The notes: a model not told the origin generated them from the letters alone. Shown: positions 1-9,476, counted from the first letter of the stretch. The stretch: DNA of 64,000 bases from Herbinix sp. (GCA_029240245.1 JARBTJ010000006.1:40258-104257); one strand, 5' to 3'. A program made the numbers and translations.

Positions 1-1
1 C

Positions 2-775
2 ATTAATGATACAGTTTCCCTTGTAAAAAAGGAAACACCGCTGTATTCATTTGTTTCCGTAGATGGAGTCAGCCATAATGTATGGCGGATATCAGAACCC
101 GAGAGAATTCAGGTCATTAGGGATGCATTTGATACGATAGATAGTATTTATATTGCAGACGGTCATCACAGAGCAGCTTCTGCTGTGAAGGTTGGTTTAA
201 AACGGAGAGCCGAAAATCCGGGATATCGCGGCGATGAAGAATACAATTACTTTTTATCCGTATTGTTTCCTCATGACCAATTAATGATTATGTCTTATAA
301 CCGGGCTGTAAAGGATATCAATGGCATGACGAAGGAGCAGTTCCTTACCGCCATAAAGGAAGCTTTTGAGGTAACCCTGATCGGCAAGGAGCCTTATACT
401 CCGGTAGCTAAGGCTACATTTGGAATGTATTTCGATCAGAACTGGTACGCTCTTAAGTTCAAAAAGCAGTCGGAGGATATCACAGATCCGGTTAGGGCTC
501 TGGATGTGTCCCTATTGCAGGATTATCTTCTTGGGCCTATCCTAGGAATAGAGGACCCGCGTACCGATAAACGGATTGAATTTATCGGCGGAATCCGAGG
601 CCTAAAGGAACTGGAACGCAGAGTTGGGGAGGATATGAGTGTTGCATTTTCTATGTATCCCACGTCCATTACGGAATTATTTGACGTTTCTGATGCCGGT
701 AAGCTGATGCCTCCGAAGTCAACCTGGTTTGAACCCAAATTGAGAAGCGGCTTGTTTATACATCGTTTATCTTAG
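2..775 (+). CDS. DUF1015 family protein (5' end outside window)
   Basis: The reading frame is open from base 2, so the gene begins before the window; about 257 residues are visible. The segment YIADGHHRAASA (bases 151-186) is the hallmark motif of DUF1015, a conserved protein of about 400 residues of unknown biochemical role that is often found next to serine or D-3-phosphoglycerate metabolism genes. The neighbour that might confirm such a link lies outside the window. The C-terminus ends normally (FEPKLRSGLFIHRLS, then TAG). Family assignment rests on the motif and overall composition; no function is claimed. Confidence 0.75.
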   Translation: MNDTVSLVKKETPLYSFVSVDGVSHNVWRISEPERIQVIRDAFDTIDSIYIADGHHRAASAVKVGLKRRAENPGYRGDEEYNYFLSVLFPHDQLMIMSYNRAVKDINGMTKEQFLTAIKEAFEVTLIGKEPYTPVAKATFGMYFDQNWYALKFKKQSEDITDPVRALDVSLLQDYLLGPILGIEDPRTDKRIEFIGGIRGLKELERRVGEDMSVAFSMYPTSITELFDVSDAGKLMPPKSTWFEPKLRSGLFIHRLS

Positions 776-794
776 GGAATGTTATGATTTTAAC

Positions 795-823
795 TTTTAA
801 ATAAATGGATATTCTGGTATAAT
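795..823 (+). promoter_or_regulatory. Likely promoter of the rubrerythrin gene
   Basis: A perfect -10 box TATAAT lies at 818-823 with a weak -35 (TTTTAA, 795-800) at 17-bp spacing. It sits about 80 bases upstream of the rubrerythrin start. Confidence 0.45.
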
Positions 824-904
824 AAGGGTAATAAACACGGATCAGGTAATGTTGACCGGATCTTGATTTATGACAAACTATTTCATATCAAAGGAGGATT
901 TATC

Positions 905-1498
905 ATGGGAAGTTTAAGAGGAACAAAAACACTGGAGAATTTAATGAAATCATTTGCAGGGGAATCACAGGCAAGAATGAGATATACTTATTTTGCATCC
1001 GTAGCCGGTAAGGAAGGATATAAACAAATACAGAATATATTTATGGAGACCGCGGAGAATGAAAAGGAACATGCTAAAGTTTTCATGAAGCTGGCACTTG
1101 AGCATTTAGATGGAGAAAATCCGGCACCGGTAGAGATAAATGCAACTTATCCTTTTGCATATGGTGATACGGTGGCTAACTTAAAGGCAGCTGCTGACGG
1201 TGAATTAGAAGAGGCAGAGGTGGATTATCCGGCATTTGCAAAAACTGCAAAGGAAGAAGGCTTTTCTGATATAGCAGCGCGCTTTACCTTAATCGCAAAG
1301 GTAGAAAAGCATCATCAGGAGAGATACAGCAAATTGTTAGAGAATATTGAAAATGGAGTTGTGTTTAAGAAAGATGGGAAGGTTTATTGGAAATGCTTAA
1401 ATTGCGGTTATGTTCATGAAGGAGACGAAGCACCGGTTACCTGTCCGGCTTGCCAGCACCCACAGGCATATTTCCAGCTTCTTGACGATTGTTTCTAA
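905..1498 (+). CDS. rbr: Rubrerythrin
   Basis: Non-haem iron peroxidase of 197 residues that reduces hydrogen peroxide in the cytoplasm of anaerobes, taking electrons through a rubredoxin-like centre. The N-terminal ferritin-like four-helix part carries the diiron ligands (ESQARMRY near residue 20, ENEKEHAK near 55, later EVDYP and EKHHQERY). The C-terminus carries a rubredoxin-like iron site with CLNCGY and CPAC (about residues 164-185). The start at 905 is chosen because AAAGGAGG lies 8 bases upstream; an in-frame ATG at 863 has no ribosome site. Monocistronic, with its own promoter and terminator. Length and motifs are typical. Confidence 0.95.
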   Translation: MGSLRGTKTLENLMKSFAGESQARMRYTYFASVAGKEGYKQIQNIFMETAENEKEHAKVFMKLALEHLDGENPAPVEINATYPFAYGDTVANLKAAADGELEEAEVDYPAFAKTAKEEGFSDIAARFTLIAKVEKHHQERYSKLLENIENGVVFKKDGKVYWKCLNCGYVHEGDEAPVTCPACQHPQAYFQLLDDCF

Positions 1499-1546
1499 AA
1501 TAGATTGTTGATTCAGGAAAGATACTAAGATACATAATGTTTTGAT

Positions 1547-1596
1547 ACCGGAGTTCAGTACAAAAGCTTGTCTTTCCATCTGGGCTCCGGTTATTT
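1547..1596 (+). terminator. Terminator after rubrerythrin
   Basis: A 7-bp stem ACCGGAG (1547-1553)/CTCCGGT (1585-1591) is followed by TATTTAT. The T tract is short, so efficiency is uncertain. Confidence 0.5.
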
Positions 1597-1799
1597 ATGA
1601 AGTACTTTTTAACAATGATTAATTTTTCATAATTTTTTTACTTTTTTAAAAGGACAAGATATGATAGAATGGTGTTAATAAGAAGTGGCTATGATAAACT
1701 TATTATTTAATATTAATCATATCATATGTATTGGAAGTTTTGGGTGTCAGCGTATTGTAGTAGATACAGAAGGGACTTCCGGAAAGGTTTGTTGAGTTT

Positions 1800-2456
1800 A
1801 TGGGTAATTTATTTAATATGGACAACGGAATATTCGCTTTTCTTGGCAAAGTATTCGATATACTGCTTTTGAGTATCATATGGCTTATTTGTTGTATTCC
1901 GATTATCACAATCGGTCCTGCAAATACGGCTTTGTATTATGCTACCGTAAAAGTAATCCGAAGGGAAAGAGGATACCTGTTCCAGGAATTCATGAAATCC
2001 TTCCGTTTAAATTTCAAAAGGGGAGCGATTGTTGGGGTATTATTGACACTGATTTATACGATTCTTGCATTTGATTTAATCTGGTCTTGGGCTGCATGGG
2101 AGACAAACTCGAAAGGTTCACCGCTCTTCGGTATTTTTATAGCGATTACCTTTATCTTGTTCTGTTTTTCTATTTATGTATTCCCGGTATTATCTAGATT
2201 TGATATGAAATTCAAACAATTGATGAAAGTTACAATTTTAATGTGTATCAAACATCTACCATCAACGATTGCTATGGCTGTAATCTTAGCCGCATCAATC
2301 ATTGCTACAAATTATTTCTTGGTATTAATATTTATACTACCGGCAGCATCAACTTATTTGAACTCTCTTTTAATGGAGCGTATTTTTAAGAAGTATATGC
2401 CGACATCGGATGGTCCCGGAGAAGATACTGGTAAGGATGAATGGTATTTAGAGTAA
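1800..2456 (+). CDS. YesL/DUF624-like membrane protein
   Basis: Integral membrane protein of 218 residues. The N-terminus MGNLFNMDNGIFAFLGKVFD followed by a hydrophobic segment ending IPIITIGPANTAL is the signature of the YesL (DUF624) family, which is often linked to carbohydrate uptake and sensing loci in Firmicutes. Five or so hydrophobic segments are visible (near residues 17-42, 75-97, 108-128, 148-185). The C-terminus is charged and cytoplasmic in character. No sugar-transport gene lies next to it here; the neighbours are rubrerythrin and glutamine synthetase, both separate units. Biochemical function is unknown. Confidence 0.8.
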   Translation: MGNLFNMDNGIFAFLGKVFDILLLSIIWLICCIPIITIGPANTALYYATVKVIRRERGYLFQEFMKSFRLNFKRGAIVGVLLTLIYTILAFDLIWSWAAWETNSKGSPLFGIFIAITFILFCFSIYVFPVLSRFDMKFKQLMKVTILMCIKHLPSTIAMAVILAASIIATNYFLVLIFILPAASTYLNSLLMERIFKKYMPTSDGPGEDTGKDEWYLE

Positions 2457-2612
2457 ACTTAAATGGACAAAACGTTACTTTTTAATTTAAAATACACAAT
2501 GCTTACTGGCGTTTTTCATAAAAATTATAAAAATGAAAAAAAGTACTTTTCTTTTTGCGAAAAACATGGTATATACATATTATATATATTATAGAAAATG
2601 ACAGTATGGAGC

Positions 2613-2652
2613 AAAGGTGTTCTCAATTGTATTGGGGGCACCTTTTTCATAA
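2613..2652 (+). promoter_or_regulatory. Leader hairpin (possible attenuator) before glnN
   Basis: AAAGGTG (2613-2619) pairs with CACCTTT (2639-2645) and is followed by TTTTC, giving a terminator-like stem-loop that ends just before the ribosome site (GAGAGGAGA, 2654-2662) of the glutamine synthetase gene. Such placement suggests transcription attenuation, but no antiterminator pairing was worked out. Confidence 0.45.
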
Positions 2653-2668
2653 TGAGAGGAGAATCAAT

Positions 2669-4774
2669 ATGTCAGAAAAACTAACAGACCTTTTTGGAAG
2701 TGACGTATTTAATGAAGCAACGATGGTAGAACGCCTACCTAAAAAGACCTATGCAGCTCTGAAGAAGACAATAGAAAATGGTGAGGATTTGGATCCTACC
2801 GTTGCAGAGGTAGTTGCTAATGCAATGAAGGATTGGGCGATTGAACGTGGAGCAACACATTATACCCATTGGTTCCAGCCTATGACAGGTATTACGGCAG
2901 AAAAACATGACTCCTTTATTAGTCCTACATCAAATGGTAAAGCGTTAATGGAATTCTCAGGCAAAGAATTAATCAAAGGTGAACCGGATGCATCATCCTT
3001 TCCCTCCGGCGGCTTAAGAGCAACCTTCGAGGCGAGAGGCTATTCCGTTTGGGATTGTACCTCACCGGCTTTCTTAAGAGAAGACGCTTCCGGTGTTACA
3101 TTATGTATCCCAACTGCTTTCTGTTCCTATACCGGTGAAGCATTGGATATGAAAACGCCTCTTCTTCGTTCCATGGAGGCAATTAATACTCAGGCAGTAC
3201 GTATCTTAAAGCTGTTTGGACATGATGTAAAAAGAGTTACTACCTCTGTTGGTCCGGAACAGGAATATTTCTTAGTAGATAAAGCGAAATATTTAAAACG
3301 CGATGATCTTATCTTCACCGGCAGAACCTTATTTGGAGCTATGCCTCCGAAAGGCCAGGAGCTTGAGGATCATTACTTTGGTTGTATTAAAGAAAGAGTT
3401 GCTTCCTTCATGAAGGAATTGAATATTGAACTTTGGAAAATGGGCGTAACAGCGAAAACTCAGCATAATGAGGTGGCTCCTGCTCAGCACGAACTCGCTC
3501 CGATTTATGCCTCCTCCAATATCGCTACCGATCATAACCAGTTGGTAATGGAATGCATGAAGCGAATTGCTAACCGCCACAGTTTAACCTGCTTACTTCA
3601 TGAAAAACCTTTTGCAGGTGTGAATGGTTCCGGCAAACATAATAACTGGTCCATGGTTGCTGATAACGGTAAGAATTTATTGGATCCTGGTAAGACGCCT
3701 CACGAGAATGTACAATTCTTATTATTCCTTGCAGCAGTTTTAAAAGCAGTAGATTTGCACTCGGACCTGCTTCGTGTATCTGCGGCTAATCCGGGAAATG
3801 ACCATAGACTTGGTGCAAATGAGGCACCTCCGGCAATCATTTCTGTATTCCTTGGATCTCAGCTGGAAGATGTACTCATTCAGTTGATTGAAACCGGCGA
3901 AGCAAAAAGCAGCAAGGATGGCGGTAGGATGAACGTTGGTGTTCATACTATCCCTGAATTTAAGAAGGACGCTACCGATAGAAACCGTACATCACCATTT
4001 GCGTTTACCGGTAATAAATTTGAATTCCGTATGGTTGCATCTTCTATGTCCATCGGTACTGCTAATACAGTGCTTAATACCATCGTTGCAGACGTGCTTG
4101 GCAATATGGCTGATGAATTAGAAAAAGCAAATGATTTTGACCTGGCAGTGCACGATTTAATCAAAAAGACAGTTACTGAACATAAGAAAATTGTATTCAA
4201 TGGCAATGGTTATTCCGAAGCATGGGTAGAAGAGGCTGAGAGAAGAGGACTTCCGAATATAAAGAGCATGGTGGAGGCAATTCCTGCCATGGTAACCGAT
4301 AAGGCTGTCAATTTGTTTGAAAAGCATCACGTATTCTCCTCAGTAGAATTACACTCCCGTGCGGAAATTTTATACGAGGCATATTCAAAAGCAATTAATA
4401 TTGAAGCTAAAACTATGATTTCGATGGCAAGTGTGAAATACATTCCTGCTGTGATTAAATATACGAAGAAGTTAGCTGATTCCATTAACTCTATCAAATC
4501 AGCGGTATCCGATGCAGATGTTAGTGTACAGTCAGAATTATTGAAGGAGACTTCTACTCTTTTAGCAAAGGCTCAGGCAGCACTTAAGAAACTTCAGGCT
4601 GCTGTTACTGAGGCATCGGCAAAAGAGGATGGCGCTGAAATGGCTAATTGCTTTAAAGATGCTGTTGTACCTGCCATGACTGATTTAAGAGCACCGATAG
4701 ATGCATTAGAGTTAATTGTAGAAAAAGAATTATGGCCGGTACCTACCTACGGCGACTTGTTATTTGAAATTTAA
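2669..4774 (+). CDS. glnN: Glutamine synthetase type III
   Basis: Makes glutamine from glutamate, ammonia and ATP in the cytoplasm. The 701-residue length is the size of the GSIII class (GSI is about 450). Catalytic-core motifs are present: [10 protein letters not shown] (about 193), [13 protein letters not shown] (about 263), [12 protein letters not shown] (about 317) and [15 protein letters not shown] (about 373). The start at 2669 ([10 protein letters not shown]) follows AGAGGAGAATCAAT. An upstream in-frame ATG at 2555 would place translation through the leader hairpin and lacks a ribosome site. It stands alone, with a long leader, and converges on the minus-strand gene downstream. Confidence 0.95.
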   Translation: MSEKLTDLFGSDVFNEATMVERLPKKTYAALKKTIENGEDLDPTVAEVVANAMKDWAIERGATHYTHWFQPMTGITAEKHDSFISPTSNGKALMEFSGKELIKGEPDASSFPSGGLRATFEARGYSVWDCTSPAFLREDASGVTLCIPTAFCSYTGEALDMKTPLLRSMEAINTQAVRILKLFGHDVKRVTTSVGPEQEYFLVDKAKYLKRDDLIFTGRTLFGAMPPKGQELEDHYFGCIKERVASFMKELNIELWKMGVTAKTQHNEVAPAQHELAPIYASSNIATDHNQLVMECMKRIANRHSLTCLLHEKPFAGVNGSGKHNNWSMVADNGKNLLDPGKTPHENVQFLLFLAAVLKAVDLHSDLLRVSAANPGNDHRLGANEAPPAIISVFLGSQLEDVLIQLIETGEAKSSKDGGRMNVGVHTIPEFKKDATDRNRTSPFAFTGNKFEFRMVASSMSIGTANTVLNTIVADVLGNMADELEKANDFDLAVHDLIKKTVTEHKKIVFNGNGYSEAWVEEAERRGLPNIKSMVEAIPAMVTDKAVNLFEKHHVFSSVELHSRAEILYEAYSKAINIEAKTMISMASVKYIPAVIKYTKKLADSINSIKSAVSDADVSVQSELLKETSTLLAKAQAALKKLQAAVTEASAKEDGAEMANCFKDAVVPAMTDLRAPIDALELIVEKELWPVPTYGDLLFEI

Positions 4775-4788
4775 TCTATGATTTGAAT

Positions 4789-4891
4789 GTAAAAGTTACT
4801 ACGTACATTTTCGGCTAAATATATAGATCTGCAAGCAAACTAGCAATATCAATATATTATAGCTGGAGAGTACCGAAAGTGATTTCAACAC
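4789..4891. repeat. Diverged copy of the four-way-junction palindromic element
   Basis: The segment has the same order of blocks as the elements at 53396-53507 and 61666-61774: a GTAAAAG outer arm, a small TAC-centred hairpin, a TTTTCGG linker, an AT-rich long stem around GCAAGCAAAC, then CCGAAAG and a closing TTTCAACAC arm. Many base pairs are lost, so it reads as a decayed copy. Located right after glnN. Confidence 0.5.
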
Positions 4892-4940
4892 GGTAATCAT
4901 CTTTCATGCAATAATAAAGCGATAGCGTACTAAATTAAAA

Positions 4941-5043
4941 TATGCGGGAGTAATGTTATCCCTTTCAGAGTTTTCCAATGTAACTACGTGCGAAATTCGT
5001 ACGAAGATGGAAAATCGTAAAGGGAAGATGTTACTCCCGCATA
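4941..5043. repeat. Large inverted repeat between convergent genes
   Basis: Arms of 25 bp (4941-4965 and 5019-5043; outer part TATGCGGGAGTAA against TTACTCCCGCATA) enclose a second pair TTTTCCA (4971)/TGGAAAA (5008) and a near-palindromic centre (GTGCGAAATTCGTAC). The middle of the arms is unpaired. It lies between the ends of glnN and the minus-strand gene at 5083, so it may terminate both transcripts, although it is much larger than an ordinary terminator. Confidence 0.7.
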
Positions 5044-5082
5044 AATATTAAAAAGAATCATAAAAGCTTGTTCGTTTTTGCA

Positions 5083-7224
5083 TTAACGCAACATAATCCG
5101 TGAGCCGTTGTACGAAATGGCTCTCTTTTCCGTAAGGCTTGCGCGAAAATTAAAAATACCGGCATAACCTTTATTATCCCAAGCACCACCATAGGTTATA
5201 AGATAGGTAACATTCTCTTTTGCCAGGTTATACCAGGCATCACAGTAATAAGAATGCGTCGAGGCTCCGTGACCGATTTCCGAGGGAAACATAATCAATG
5301 GGTTGTTATCATCATAACCCATTTTTTTAATGATCATATTCGAGGGATCACCAAATTGCTGCGCGGATAGCTGCACTTTTTGAACCGGAAGCGAATAGCT
5401 GATTTCAACCGTTTTTCCCGTGGCATATTTAAGATATAACTTGGAATTTTTGACATAGGCATTGTCAAGGATAATAAATACATTCCCCCAGAGATTTTCA
5501 ATACCTCGATATTTGAAGGACGTATGTCCGCTTGCTCCTTCGATGGAGCCGGTGGCATAAGGAAGCTTGTCCGTTTCACCATTCCGGCATGGAAGACAGG
5601 TGATACCTGTTTCGCCCTTCTCGATATCAATCGGGTTGCCGGTGAAAGCGATTTCTAAAGTCTGATTACCATGAGCACGAATTGATGTAATTATTCTTTG
5701 AAAACGATCCGATTTATTCATATAATCCTTCCATTGCTTTAATATACTGACAGCATCACCCTCACGAAACCGACGGGTCATGTTAGTATCTTTAACAATG
5801 ATACGGTTCGTAGCCAATTCTGACTTGACAGCATAATAAGAGGTTGATTTATCCTTTAATAGATAAGGCAAGTAAACATTACCGGTAAATATGGACTGGG
5901 AGTCCAAAACTGCTGTTTCTACAAGGAAAAGTCTCTGCAGGGTCAGGATGGATAAAAGGTCGCATTCGGTAAAGCCTTTGGAATTTTTGATTAAATCCCG
6001 CAATTTATGCATGGATTTACGGATTAGAGGGTATGAATTGCTAATACTAATCAGTCTACCGCTTCTTATTCGTGATAAATACGTACCGATATAGATATGA
6101 TCGACAGTGCCGGTCTCGGTGTTAAAGGAGGGATCAAGGGTAAAGTCCTTTTGCTCAGTTGCACTGATCCATAGGTATTCGTAATCATCAATGATTTCAC
6201 GCTTACAATAAAACTTCGGAATCTCCACCATGACATTACCGTTGAGACCATTAAGCAAAAAGCCCTCCTCTCCCCAGTAGGTAATCTTGCGCTTTCCGTT
6301 CTTCAGAATTTTTACATTGCATACCTTAATGTCAGACCATGGATAGATCGAATCAAAATCATTCTGATAAGGGGTCGCATTGCTATTACCGATAACACAG
6401 TTAAAGTGAAGGTTTTTCGCATCTTCAATACGTTCGCAAATTGGATTGCTGTCCTTAGTATTAAAGCGTACACCATAAATTCCGGTATGGATGATATTCT
6501 TTTCATCATCTGCCCAGGAATAGGTGAGCCTGCAGGTATCTGGGCTGACCGAAAGTTGGAAGCCGGTGAAAATAACGGCGTTATTGATGTGAATCGTATG
6601 GTTACCATGTTTGGTCATATGGGACCAGATACCGTTCTCAAATACAAGGGAGTCGTTCTTATTTAATTCGGGTAAATCAAATGCCATCTCCTCGAAGGGC
6701 TGATAACTGGTTGGAATTTTACCGTATTCAATCTGCAATCTATGATCCAGTTCGGTATCTTCTTCATCGAGACAAGAGTAATACACTCTTGCGTAAACGG
6801 CATTTTCAGGTATATCAACTTTGGATACGGTTTTGTCATGTAGGACATCGGATACCTTTTTATATTTTTGGGCTAGTCCGACATCCGTGATAATAGAACC
6901 GTCCGAAGTTTTAAATTGCCAGGTAGATCGGTTATGAGCAGTTCCGCTTAAGACAAGGCTTTTGCCTTGGCTTGCCAGTATAGGAAACCATTTTGTGGTT
7001 CTGTACTTTAAAGAATCCGGTTTCAATAACTTCTTCTTTCCAAATTCCAGATAACCATTGTCAAAGCTCCCGTTGAATAAGTTTTTACCGTTGATGGTTA
7101 GTATAGGCTTAACATTATCATGAAGTGGAGCTAACGTTAATTTTAGGTGATGTAAAGGCTTTATCATTAGTAGGCGGTTGAAACTATCAGTTTGTTCCGT
7201 CACATGTGCATTTCTAATTTTCAT
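5083..7224 (-). CDS. Large tail-fibre/adhesin-like protein with C-type-lectin-like C-terminus
   Basis: 713 residues, no signal peptide and no membrane segment. Parts of the middle region (IPKFYCKREIIDDYEYLWIS, DPSFN, IYIGTY) resemble phage minor structural and tail proteins. The C-terminal 150 residues contain RGIENLWGNV and a final GGAWDNKGYAGIFNFR...GSRIMLR. This pattern is known from the formylglycine-enzyme/C-type-lectin fold shared by phage receptor-binding proteins such as Mtd. The start at 7224 is chosen because AAGGA lies 11 bases upstream; the ATG at 7236 overlaps that site. No other phage structural genes adjoin it, so it could be a free-standing surface or exported protein. Function unproven. 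Confidence 0.55.
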   Translation of the reverse strand: MKIRNAHVTEQTDSFNRLLMIKPLHHLKLTLAPLHDNVKPILTINGKNLFNGSFDNGYLEFGKKKLLKPDSLKYRTTKWFPILASQGKSLVLSGTAHNRSTWQFKTSDGSIITDVGLAQKYKKVSDVLHDKTVSKVDIPENAVYARVYYSCLDEEDTELDHRLQIEYGKIPTSYQPFEEMAFDLPELNKNDSLVFENGIWSHMTKHGNHTIHINNAVIFTGFQLSVSPDTCRLTYSWADDEKNIIHTGIYGVRFNTKDSNPICERIEDAKNLHFNCVIGNSNATPYQNDFDSIYPWSDIKVCNVKILKNGKRKITYWGEEGFLLNGLNGNVMVEIPKFYCKREIIDDYEYLWISATEQKDFTLDPSFNTETGTVDHIYIGTYLSRIRSGRLISISNSYPLIRKSMHKLRDLIKNSKGFTECDLLSILTLQRLFLVETAVLDSQSIFTGNVYLPYLLKDKSTSYYAVKSELATNRIIVKDTNMTRRFREGDAVSILKQWKDYMNKSDRFQRIITSIRAHGNQTLEIAFTGNPIDIEKGETGITCLPCRNGETDKLPYATGSIEGASGHTSFKYRGIENLWGNVFIILDNAYVKNSKLYLKYATGKTVEISYSLPVQKVQLSAQQFGDPSNMIIKKMGYDDNNPLIMFPSEIGHGASTHSYYCDAWYNLAKENVTYLITYGGAWDNKGYAGIFNFRASLTEKRAISYNGSRIMLR

Positions 7225-7418
7225 AGGCAAAATCATCCTTATTATAGTAAAAGTTGGTATATGTCTATAATTATATCATAAAATGAAAAAATTGGTTGCT
7301 TTTAATTATAAAATATCTATAAATATTCTTTTTATACCTTATCTTCAAATAAACTTTAAACAGGCAAGAGTTAAGTTCGAAACCATTCCCTTACCCCTTC
7401 CATAGGAGAAAAAACAAC

Positions 7419-7447
7419 TTGACATTTTAAGGTATTTGCTATATATT
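7419..7447 (+). promoter_or_regulatory. Promoter of the fab operon
   Basis: A consensus -35 TTGACA (7419-7424) and -10 TATATT (7442-7447) are separated by exactly 17 bp. The FabT operator overlaps the last bases of the -10 box, so repressor binding would block transcription. Transcription would start near 7455. Confidence 0.85.
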
Positions 7448-7461
7448 TTGATTATCAAAAT
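7445..7461. promoter_or_regulatory. FabT operator (autoregulatory)
   Basis: ATTTTGATTATCAAAAT is a perfect palindrome with 8-bp arms around a central T. It matches the known FabT/FabR-type MarR operator (TTTGATTATCAAA core) and overlaps the -10 box of the operon that begins with fabT itself. Confidence 0.88.
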
Positions 7462-7498
7462 ATTTGCAATACAAAACATATGCTTAGGAGTGGAGCAC

Positions 7499-7960
7499 GT
7501 GAAGGAAAAATTAGTTGAAATTAATAAGATGCTTGTAGAGGTATATGATGATGTAAACCACATCGAAGAATTTTCAATCAAAAAAGGTGTCTTCAGTGAT
7601 TTGTCCATTACCGAAATTCATACAATTGAAGCAGTTGGGCTTTATGGTTCAAAAACAATGTCTGAAGTTTCTGCAGAATTAGAGATAACTATGGGTACAC
7701 TAACAACAGCAGTTGACAAGCTGATTAAAAAAGGATATATGCTGCGGAACCGCAGCAACACAGACCGTAGAATTGTAAATGTCAGCCTGACAAAGCGTGG
7801 AAAACTGGCTTACCGTATTCATGAAAAATTTCATTTGGATATGGTGGAAGCCATCATTGATGATTTTTCGGCGGAGGAGGAAGAAATTCTACTTACGGCT
7901 CTTAGAAAACTCAACATGCATTTGAAGGATATTTATACGGCAGCAAGGCGCGTTGATTAG
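7499..7960 (+). CDS. fabT: FabT-type MarR repressor of fatty-acid synthesis
   Basis: 153-residue winged-helix regulator that represses fab genes, with acyl-ACP as known co-repressor in streptococci. Residues 30-110 form the MarR domain: SITEIHTIEAVG, then SEVSAELEITMGTLTTAVDKLIKKGYM (recognition helix), then the wing NRSNTDRRIVNVSLTKRGK. The GTG at 7499 is chosen as start: TAGGAG lies just upstream, and the in-frame ATG at 7436 lies upstream of the promoter's own -10 box. It is the first gene of the cluster, directly before fabH, and the operator in its promoter predicts autoregulation. Confidence 0.92.
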   Translation: MKEKLVEINKMLVEVYDDVNHIEEFSIKKGVFSDLSITEIHTIEAVGLYGSKTMSEVSAELEITMGTLTTAVDKLIKKGYMLRNRSNTDRRIVNVSLTKRGKLAYRIHEKFHLDMVEAIIDDFSAEEEEILLTALRKLNMHLKDIYTAARRVD

Positions 7961-8000
7961 TAATTTGATCACGCAGCAAAGAATATAGGAGGACTCCACG

Positions 8001-8981
8001 ATGTTACATGCGACGATTATTGGTACCGGAAGCTATGTGCCAAGTAACGTTATGACAAACGAGGATTTGACTAAACTGGTAGAAACAAGTGACGAATGGA
8101 TTGTATCCAGAACAGGTATCAAAGAGAGGCGAATTTCAACCGGTGAGAAGACCTCTGATTTAGCTTATGAGGCAGCTTACAGAGCATTACAAAGCTCCGG
8201 ACGAAAAGCAACGGATATAGATTTGATTATATGCGCAACCATTACACCGGACTATTTCATGCCCTCCGTAGCCTGCATGGTTCAGGGAAAGCTTGGTGCG
8301 GGAAGGGCTGCCGCTTATGATCTGACCGCTGCCTGCACTGGATTCGTATTTGCTTTGGTTACGGCAGCGCAGTTTATTGAAACTGGAATGTATACGAATG
8401 TTTTAGTGATTGGCGCTGATACGAATTCCAAGATACTTGATTGGAAGGATCGCTCCACCTGTGTGTTATTCGGTGACGGAGCTGGCGCAGTCGTATTATC
8501 TGCATCCGAAGAAAAAAAAGGCATTATCGCAGCTGATTTAACGAGTGACGGAAGTAAGCACTCTATTCTTGTAAGTCCTGCAGTACCGCTTTCAAACCCC
8601 TATATTCAAGACGAGATCGAAAGCTTTAATCCGAGTATCCGTATGCAGGGACAGGAGGTATTTAAATTTGCGGTACGTATCGTATTGGAAAATATCGAAG
8701 CGGTTCTTAAAAAAGCTGATTTAAAAGCCGAGGACATTAAATATATCGTACCTCATCAGGCAAACAGGAGAATTATCGAGCATGTCGCTAAGTGCAGTGG
8801 AATTCCGTTAGAAAAATTCTACATTAATTTGGACCGTTATGGAAATACTTCCTCAGGAACCATCGGAATCGCATTGGTGGAAATGCTTCAGGACAATATG
8901 CTGCAGCCGGGAGATAAAATTATCATGGTAGGCTTTGGCGGAGGAATGACTAGCGGTGCTGTTCTTTTAGAGTGGAATTAA
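8001..8981 (+). CDS. fabH: 3-oxoacyl-ACP synthase III
   Basis: Starts fatty-acid chains by condensing acetyl-CoA (or a branched acyl-CoA) with malonyl-ACP. 326 residues, normal length. The catalytic triad is visible: Cys112 in AACTGF, His252 in PHQANRR and Asn282 in GNTSSGT; the C-terminal glycine-rich loop GFGGGMTSG is intact. It follows fabT by 40 bases with an AGGAGG site. Expected to be co-transcribed with fabT and under its control. Confidence 0.96.
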   Translation: MLHATIIGTGSYVPSNVMTNEDLTKLVETSDEWIVSRTGIKERRISTGEKTSDLAYEAAYRALQSSGRKATDIDLIICATITPDYFMPSVACMVQGKLGAGRAAAYDLTAACTGFVFALVTAAQFIETGMYTNVLVIGADTNSKILDWKDRSTCVLFGDGAGAVVLSASEEKKGIIAADLTSDGSKHSILVSPAVPLSNPYIQDEIESFNPSIRMQGQEVFKFAVRIVLENIEAVLKKADLKAEDIKYIVPHQANRRIIEHVAKCSGIPLEKFYINLDRYGNTSSGTIGIALVEMLQDNMLQPGDKIIMVGFGGGMTSGAVLLEWN

Positions 8982-9154
8982 GCCTTAACCGGTTAATAAT
9001 TTAACATAGAATATCAAGTTAATAGGAAGACTGATAACATTAGTAATAATAACTAAACCAATGGAAATATCAGCTTCACTGTATGTTTCTGACAGAAACG
9101 TTAAAAATAAGGTAGTAATTCATAAGGAAATACATCCTTGTGAATTAATATACA

Positions 9155-9303
9155 AGGCGATTGCGAAACTCAAAATCTGTATTAATTTCGCACACAACAT
9201 ATACTACTCCGGAGCGGAAGTTAAGCCCGTAGGAAGCGTTGGAGCGGAGGAATAGTATGTGTTGTGTGTGCAATAGCAATAACTATATTGTTTCGCAAAC
9301 GCC
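9155..9303. repeat. Palindromic element with 5S-rRNA-like core, copy A
   Basis: Outer arms GGCGATTGCGAAAC (9157-9170) and GTTTCGCAAACGCC (9290-9303) pair with one mismatch. An inner pair begins GCACACAACATATACTA (9190-9206) and returns as TAGTATGTGTTGTGTGTGC (9253-9271). The loop holds CGGAAGTTAAGCCCG (9215-9229), which matches a highly conserved segment of 5S rRNA. A second copy is at 28272-28415. It occupies the fabH-acpP gap and so would be part of the operon transcript. Confidence 0.85.
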
Positions 9304-9476
9304 TAAATTAATATAAACATCGGAAGAAATTTCGATTCTGCCAAACAAATCATTGTGAGGCGATGCAATTAGTAGTTTCACAGGTAGATTTGCTAATGCA
9401 GTTTTACAAATTCGGATTATCCGGGAGTCAGAACTCCCCAAAACACAAATTAAATTAAATTTAGGAGGATTTTAAA

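Noticed and set aside
2555..2668. 38-residue N-terminal extension of glutamine synthetase
   Set aside because: It spans the leader hairpin and has no ribosome site; the start at 2669 has one and matches the family.
5083..5600. Diversity-generating retroelement target
   Set aside because: The lectin-like C-terminus fits, but no reverse transcriptase or template repeat is in the window, so the claim is not supported.
9061..9255. 64-residue open frame between fabH and acpP
   Set aside because: Its last third lies in the palindromic 5S-like repeat, it has no ribosome site, and the frame is broken in repeat copy B.
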